Source of the DNA: UBA11346 sp038203025
Lineage (GTDB): Bacteria; Planctomycetota; UBA11346
Direction: 5' to 3'
DNA: 9,710 nt
Assembly: GCA_038203025.1 (NCBI GenBank)
Contig: JBBREK010000160.1
Span: 1-9,710 of the forward strand
Shown here: positions 6,160 through 9,710 of the stretch, in pieces
Layout of the letters: every line of letters starts with the position of its first letter
Position numbering within the stretch: the stretch's first letter is position 1
Made by a program: the position numbers and the translations under genes
Notes under the pieces: model-generated
Seen by the model: only the letters and a program-made list of their open reading frames with translations
What the model was told of the DNA's origin: nothing
Databases searched by the model: none

Positions 6160-6167
6160 ATCGCGAA
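6140..6167. repeat. heptamer array, unit CCGCGAA (right arm)
   Basis: Four units, CCGCGAA, CCGCGAA, CTGCGAA and TCGCGAA, the reverse-complement orientation of the array at 6016-6050. It ends about 20 bases from the stop codon of the mreC-like gene. Confidence 0.9.
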
Positions 6168-6186
6168 CCCACGGTGGCAATTAGGG

Positions 6187-7002
6187 TCACGGGGTCGCAG
6201 GTAAGCCGGATGGTGGCGGAGGTGGCGATGGAGTTGCAGACGGAGCCGGCTTCTCCGGCACGCGCAGCACCAGCAGGCTTTCGGCGGCGGCGGCGTCTCC
6301 GCTCAGCTGGATGCGCAGATCCCAGTGTTCGGCGCCGGTGCCGCGTGTCGCGCTCTCGATCCGGCCGATGGCCAGGCCGGGTGGCAGCCGGCCGTCGGAC
6401 CCGGCGCTGATCACCGCCATGCCGGCATCAATGCGCAGGCCCTCGCGCGGTTCGATGAAGTCGAGACGGGCATAGCCCGGCTCGCCGGTCCCGGCCAGGA
6501 CGCCCTCGGCGATGACGCCGGTGGCGTCGAGGATGGCGGCGGGCACGCGCGACTCGCTGTCGGCGAGGTCCTGCACCAGGCAGCGGCCTTCGCGTACGCC
6601 GGCGGTCAGGCCGACCAGGCTCCAGCCGTCGGCCACCGGCATGTCGCGGAGTACGCCGTCGGCGGTGCCGGCATCGAGTTCGAGAAAGCGCCGTCCGGTG
6701 CGCATGGTCCGGCCGACGATGCGACCGCGGGCCAGGACCACGCGCGCCGGCGGGAAGCCGTCCTCGCCGGCGATGTCGGCGTACTGCTGCAGGCGGCCGC
6801 GCATCAGGGCGTTCTCGGCGCTGAGGTGGGCGACCTGATCCTGCAGGGTACGGAGCGCGTCGTGCTGCGCCGGGCTCGGCGCCAGCACCCGCTGCCACGG
6901 GGTTAGCAGCCAGCCCGGTCGGCCCCACAGCGCCGCTGCAGCACCGGCTGCCAGCACGACGGTGGCCACGGTCAGGGCGACGACGGCGAACCAGGGTCTC
7001 AT
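6187..7002 (-). CDS. mreC: MreC-like rod-shape-determining protein
   Basis: A 271-residue protein with an N-terminal membrane helix (about residues 5-27). A short coiled coil follows (LRTLQDQVAHLSAENALMRG, 50-69), then the two beta domains of MreC. Recognisable family elements are GRIVGRTMRTGRRFLELDAG (93-112), DGVLRDMPVADGWSLVGLT (115-133), DSESRVPAAI (148-157) and a late GMAVISAGSDGRLPPGLAIG (194-213). A Pro/Ser/Ala-rich tail covers 251-271. MreC lies in the periplasm, links the MreB cytoskeleton to the cell-wall elongation machinery and helps set cell shape. No mreB or mreD is next to it here, and the neighbour 44 bases upstream is a GH13 protein, which is unusual. The ATG at 7002 is chosen because it opens the membrane helix. 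The frame continues upstream into the GH13 gene but that part is not protein-like. The symbol is given from pattern recognition, without a database comparison. Confidence 0.75.
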   Translation of the reverse strand: MRPWFAVVALTVATVVLAAGAAAALWGRPGWLLTPWQRVLAPSPAQHDALRTLQDQVAHLSAENALMRGRLQQYADIAGEDGFPPARVVLARGRIVGRTMRTGRRFLELDAGTADGVLRDMPVADGWSLVGLTAGVREGRCLVQDLADSESRVPAAILDATGVIAEGVLAGTGEPGYARLDFIEPREGLRIDAGMAVISAGSDGRLPPGLAIGRIESATRGTGAEHWDLRIQLSGDAAAAESLLVLRVPEKPAPSATPSPPPPPSGLPATP

Positions 7003-7046
7003 CGTCCGGCCGCTCGGCCGTCCGGTCGTCCGATCGTCATGGAAGG

Positions 7047-8480
7047 CTATCTTCCGGAGCTGATGCGGAACGCCAGCGTGCCCCAGGCCGGCAGATCCAG
7101 GCGCAGGCCTTCGCGCTGCAGGACGGCGGATTCGACGGCGCAGGGGGCGGAGAGGCCGAAGACGTCCTGGAACTGCAGGTCGCGGCTGGCCGGTTCGCCG
7201 AGGTCGAGGTGGCTGGTGGCGTGGCCCCAGCTGGCGTTCACCACTACCAGCAGGCTGTGGTGCGCCTGCAGGGTCCACAGCATGCCAAGCAGCGGTCCGC
7301 CGTTGCGGCACTCGCACAACGACCAGGAACCGTCCTGGCGCGCCGGTTCGCCGAGCAGGCGCAGCAGATCCTTGTAGGCGCGGCGGTGGGCGTTGCTGCC
7401 GGCCTCTGGCGGGCGCAGGCGCGTATGCAGCGACGAGTGCAGCGAGCGCCCGTCTTCCTGGCCGAAGTGGCACAGCAGCATGCCCGGGGACATGCCAGTG
7501 ATGAACAGGGCGCCGCGGTGGTGGTCGGGGTTGGGGAAGCGGGCGGCGGCGCGCTGCTCTTCGTGGTTCTCGAGGAAACGCACGCAGTGGCCCTGGTACT
7601 CCAGGCTGGCACGCAGGTGGGAGCGGATCGACTCGCACTCGCCGGAGAGCAGGCGGTCGTAGAGGATCTTGTCGTAGGTGAAATCGAAGCCGGCCTGCTG
7701 CAACTCGTACTCGCGGTTCCAGTACACCTCGGCCATGAACAGGGTGCCGGGATGCAGGGCGCGGACCTCGTCCAGGCAGCGCTTCCAGAACGGCCGGCTT
7801 TCACGCCGCCAGGTGCTGGAGAAGACGTCGGGCAGCAGCAGCATGGCGACGTCGCAGCGCAGGCCGTCGCAGCGCGCCGCGATATCGGCGGCGACCGCGA
7901 TCATCGCATCATGCACCGCTGGGTTGGCGTAGTCGAGCTGCACCGTGCCGCGCCACGGGGCGAAGAACGGGTCGCGTCCGTGCGCGAACACCTGACCGCC
8001 GACCGCGATCCACGCCTCGGGCTCGCGCGCCAGTCGGCTGGCATCGCCGCGCACGAACCAGTCCGGATGCTCAAGCAGCCAGGGATGGTCGAGCCCGACA
8101 TGGTTGGGCATGAAGTCGAGCATCAGCGCCAGGCCGAACGATCGCGCGCGATCGCGCAGTCGCTCAAGCGCGGCGTCGCCGCCGAGGCCAACGTCGCAGG
8201 AGTAGGAGGTCGGCGCCAGCGGGCTGCCGCAGATGTCGGCGTCGGTCGAGCCAGGTAGCACCGAGACCAGGTATTGGCGCAGCGACACATCGGCGAGCGA
8301 GGCGGCGCGGGCCCGTTCGCCGGTCGGCCACAGGCCCATCATGTACAGCCAAGTGAATCCGTGCACGGCGAGGTGCTCAAGCCAGGCGTCGGGCAGATCA
8401 TCAAGCGTGGCAGCCCGGCCGAGCTCGTTGCCGCGCTCGCTTGCCCAGGTGCGCACGTTGAGTTCGTAGAGCTGCTGCAT
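7047..8480 (-). CDS. GH13 alpha-amylase-family protein with Glu for the third catalytic Asp
   Basis: A 477-residue protein with the (beta/alpha)8 fold of glycoside hydrolase family 13, which acts on alpha-glucosidic bonds. Conserved regions occur in order: region I DFMPNHVG (residues 122-129), region II GLRCDVAM (206-213, nucleophile Asp210) and region III EVYW (acid/base Glu251). Region IV reads FLENHEE (302-308), where the family has NHD. The transition-state-stabilising Asp is therefore replaced by Glu307; the codon is GAA at 7562-7560 on this strand. The start LYELNVRTWASE and MMGLWPTG at 47-54 resemble a little-studied GH13 subgroup whose region IV I recall as ENHDEPRA. The C-terminal part (about 395-477) is the usual beta domain. 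No signal peptide, so probably cytoplasmic and linked to glycogen or maltodextrin metabolism. If Glu cannot replace Asp, it may be inactive or binding-only. Flanked closely by fha and mreC on the same strand. Confidence 0.88.
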   Translation of the reverse strand: MQQLYELNVRTWASERGNELGRAATLDDLPDAWLEHLAVHGFTWLYMMGLWPTGERARAASLADVSLRQYLVSVLPGSTDADICGSPLAPTSYSCDVGLGGDAALERLRDRARSFGLALMLDFMPNHVGLDHPWLLEHPDWFVRGDASRLAREPEAWIAVGGQVFAHGRDPFFAPWRGTVQLDYANPAVHDAMIAVAADIAARCDGLRCDVAMLLLPDVFSSTWRRESRPFWKRCLDEVRALHPGTLFMAEVYWNREYELQQAGFDFTYDKILYDRLLSGECESIRSHLRASLEYQGHCVRFLENHEEQRAAARFPNPDHHRGALFITGMSPGMLLCHFGQEDGRSLHSSLHTRLRPPEAGSNAHRRAYKDLLRLLGEPARQDGSWSLCECRNGGPLLGMLWTLQAHHSLLVVVNASWGHATSHLDLGEPASRDLQFQDVFGLSAPCAVESAVLQREGLRLDLPAWGTLAFRISSGR

Positions 8481-8538
8481 GACGCTGCTACGCGTCTTGT
8501 ATCATCAGGATGCAGTTGTACCAGGATCTTCGCGGCTG

Positions 8539-8973
8539 TCAGTCAGCCATGCCAGGGGGTGCGGGCGAGACCGCCTGCAATCCCTGGAGGCGCGGATCGT
8601 CCGCCGGCAGCATGACGAGATCGAAGCTTTCGCGCGTGCCCAGGCGCAGGGCGCAGACGCCGTTTGCCAGGTCGACCTCGGCCGAGCCGGAGAGGTGGTC
8701 GCCGTTGACGAAGGTGCCGTTGGTCGAGAGGTCCTCGATGCGCACCTTGCTCTCGCCGACCTCGACCCGGGCGTGGCGGCGGCTGACCGTGTTGAAGTCG
8801 TGGTCGGCGTCGCGCGTGTCGATGGGCGCCTTCATGTAGCCGGCGGTGCGCCGCAGACTGATGTCGCACGAGCGGCTGCGCCCGATCACTACCGCAACGC
8901 CGGGGGCGAGCACGAAGCTCTCGCCCTGGACGATGCCGGCGGTGCCGATGAGGACGGGGACGGAGTCGGCCAT
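8539..8973 (-). CDS. FHA-domain protein with an enlarged loop
   Basis: A 144-residue protein that is almost entirely one forkhead-associated (FHA) domain, a module that binds phosphothreonine peptides. The standard signature is complete: GRS (31-33), SRRH (64-67) and NGTFVNG (85-91). Between DISL (37-40) and VSRRH (63-67) there is an insert of 22 residues (RRTAGYMKAPIDTRDADHDF and two more) where most FHA domains have about five or six. The tail (123-144) is short and Pro/Ala-rich. No signal peptide or membrane segment, so probably cytoplasmic. The ATG at 8973 was chosen; a TTG at 8979 would add two residues. The gene is first in a same-strand series with the GH13 gene (58 bases on) and mreC, and divergent from rnpA (79 bases). 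No Ser/Thr kinase is in the window. Confidence 0.88.
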   Translation of the reverse strand: MADSVPVLIGTAGIVQGESFVLAPGVAVVIGRSRSCDISLRRTAGYMKAPIDTRDADHDFNTVSRRHARVEVGESKVRIEDLSTNGTFVNGDHLSGSAEVDLANGVCALRLGTRESFDLVMLPADDPRLQGLQAVSPAPPGMAD

Positions 8974-9030
8974 CGGCAATCATGTTAGGACGCAGGTGGC
9001 GCCAGGGCAACGGTCCGCTTGCAGGGGGCG

Positions 9031-9044
9031 GGTCGCCAGCGACC
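9031..9044 (+). promoter_or_regulatory. small hairpin just before rnpA
   Basis: GGTCG (9031-9035) pairs with CGACC (9040-9044) over CCAG, ending 8 bases before the rnpA start codon. It occupies the place of a ribosome binding site, and no clear Shine-Dalgarno sequence is visible there. It might limit initiation, or it may be a chance stem in GC-rich DNA. Confidence 0.3.
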
Positions 9045-9052
9045 GTGGCGGC

Positions 9053-9439
9053 ATGTCCGAGCAGGCCCTGCCGCCGGCGGCGCGTTTCCATCACGGCATC
9101 GACTTCAGCCGGGCCTTCGACCGTGGCCAGAAGGCCGGAGGCCGGCACTGCCAGGTCCTGGTCCGCCCGCGTGGTCGGCAGCAGGACGGCCAGCCGCGCT
9201 GCGCCCGCCTGGGCGTCATGGTCTCAACCAAGGTTGCCGCCTTGGCGGTCCGTAGGCACACCCTCAAGCGCTGGGTGCGCGAGCTGTTCCGCACCCGCCT
9301 GCAGGGTCGGCTGGACGGCTGGGACTGCGCCGTGGTGTTCCGTTCCGACCCCCCCGACCATGCCGCCTGCGACGGCGAGGTCCTTGAGCTGGTCGAACGG
9401 GCCCTGGCGGCCCAGGCCCAGGGGCGGCGGCGGCGATGA
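9053..9439 (+). CDS. rnpA: ribonuclease P protein component
   Basis: A 128-residue basic protein matching the RNase P protein subunit, which binds the catalytic RNA and helps it recognise precursor tRNA for 5' maturation. Family elements are the early FHHGIDFSRAFDRG (residues 12-25), ARLGVMVSTKV (51-61) and the long basic helix AVRRHTLKRWVRELFRTRL (65-83), then GWDCAVVFRSDPP (89-101). Length is normal. Odd: the RNR motif, usually R-N-R at the start of the basic helix, reads R-H-T (residues 68-70), so Asn and the second Arg are replaced, while Lys72 and Arg73 are kept. The ATG at 9053 is preferred because it precedes the first family element; the frame is open upstream through the FHA gene but that part has no similarity. 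The stop overlaps the yidD ATG by 4 bases. No rpmH lies before it in the window. Confidence 0.92.
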   Translation: MSEQALPPAARFHHGIDFSRAFDRGQKAGGRHCQVLVRPRGRQQDGQPRCARLGVMVSTKVAALAVRRHTLKRWVRELFRTRLQGRLDGWDCAVVFRSDPPDHAACDGEVLELVERALAAQAQGRRRR

Positions 9440-9705
9440 GCGGGCGTCGACCGGCCAGCGCCCAGCAGCGGCTGCTGCTGGGCCTCCTGCGCTGCTATAA
9501 GCGCTTCATCAGCCCCATGCTGCCGGCCGCCTGCCGCTACATGCCGACCTGTTCGGCCTACATGGCCGAGGCGATCGAGGTCCACGGCCCCGTGAAGGGG
9601 GTCTGGCTGGGCACCCGGCGCCTGTGTCGTTGCCATCCCTTGGGCGGGCACGGATGGGACCCCGTGCCGCCACCCAAGGCCTTGCCATCCGGGAAGACCC
9701 GTTAG
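9436..9705 (+). CDS. yidD: YidD membrane protein insertion efficiency factor
   Basis: An 89-residue protein with the complete YidD signature: LLRCYKRFISPMLPAACRY (17-35), then MPTCSAYMAEAIEVHGPVKG (36-55), then RRLCRCHPLGGHGWDPVP (61-78). YidD is a small cytoplasmic-face membrane-associated protein that assists insertion of proteins by the YidC insertase. It normally lies between rnpA and yidC; the ATGA overlap with rnpA (9436-9439) supports a shared transcript, and yidC probably follows beyond the window. The tail after DPVP is short and basic. The cysteines in CRY, PTC and LCRC are at the positions usual for the family. Confidence 0.95.
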   Translation: MSGRRPASAQQRLLLGLLRCYKRFISPMLPAACRYMPTCSAYMAEAIEVHGPVKGVWLGTRRLCRCHPLGGHGWDPVPPPKALPSGKTR

Positions 9706-9710
9706 CCTTC

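Noticed and set aside
6016..6167. Insertion sequence
   Set aside because: There is no transposase ORF and no target duplication was found; the inverted arms are tandem heptamers, so only a non-autonomous or structural element remains possible.
7003..7638. Upstream extension of the mreC reading frame
   Set aside because: The extension lies inside the GH13 gene on the same strand and is Arg/Pro-rich noise; the ATG at 7002 opens the membrane helix.
7209..8258. Long + strand ORF of 349 codons opposite the GH13 gene
   Set aside because: It is the antisense reading of a GC-rich gene whose minus-strand product has all four GH13 motifs; the + reading is a low-complexity Ala/Gly/Val/Arg string without a domain.

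Overview
This is a high-GC bacterial chromosomal window, tightly packed with genes. No single gene fixes the taxon. The secreted Ala/Lys-rich protein at 3986-5065 has a repeat-and-tail pattern (a hydrophilic TPR-like segment reading LDPENAW, then GYMEVSGKWV) that I associate with Planctomycetota and related PVC lineages. The CcoG/FixH pair and the form of the Rrf2 regulator are compatible with that. Treat the placement as an inference.

Layout, left to right. (1) 1-1119, + strand: the 3' part of ccoG (a membrane ferredoxin needed for cbb3 oxidase assembly) overlaps a fixH/ccoH-like gene by 4 bases. The ccoG reading frame enters through an octamer tandem repeat with signs of a frame break. (2) 1176-3142, +: a possible 31-codon leader ORF with a good ribosome binding site overlaps the start of a YidE/AspT-type transporter that carries two RCK_C domains. 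Two GC-rich hairpins follow it. (3) 3143-3488: a 346-base gap containing a third hairpin and a ten-unit heptamer array. (4) 3492-5065, +: an Rrf2-family regulator, then the secreted protein, ending at a hairpin. (5) 5079-6008, -: glutamyl-Q tRNA(Asp) synthetase. (6) 6009-6186: two heptamer arrays in opposite orientation. (7) 6187-8973, -: a cluster reading FHA protein, then GH13 alpha-amylase-like protein, then MreC-like protein. (8) 9053-9705, +: rnpA overlapping yidD, divergent from the FHA gene.

The window mixes housekeeping functions: respiratory oxidase maturation, tRNA modification, RNase P, membrane-protein insertion and cell shape. I found no CRISPR array, phage, integrase, transposase or recognisable defence system. 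The clearest non-gene signal is three short tandem repeat families (8-mer GACTTCCG, 7-mer CCCGAWM, 7-mer TTCGCGG), two between genes and one reading into ccoG. The clearest protein oddities are a GH13 protein with Glu in place of the third catalytic Asp, a GluQRS without its zinc cysteines, an RnpA with an altered RNR motif, and an FHA domain with a long loop.
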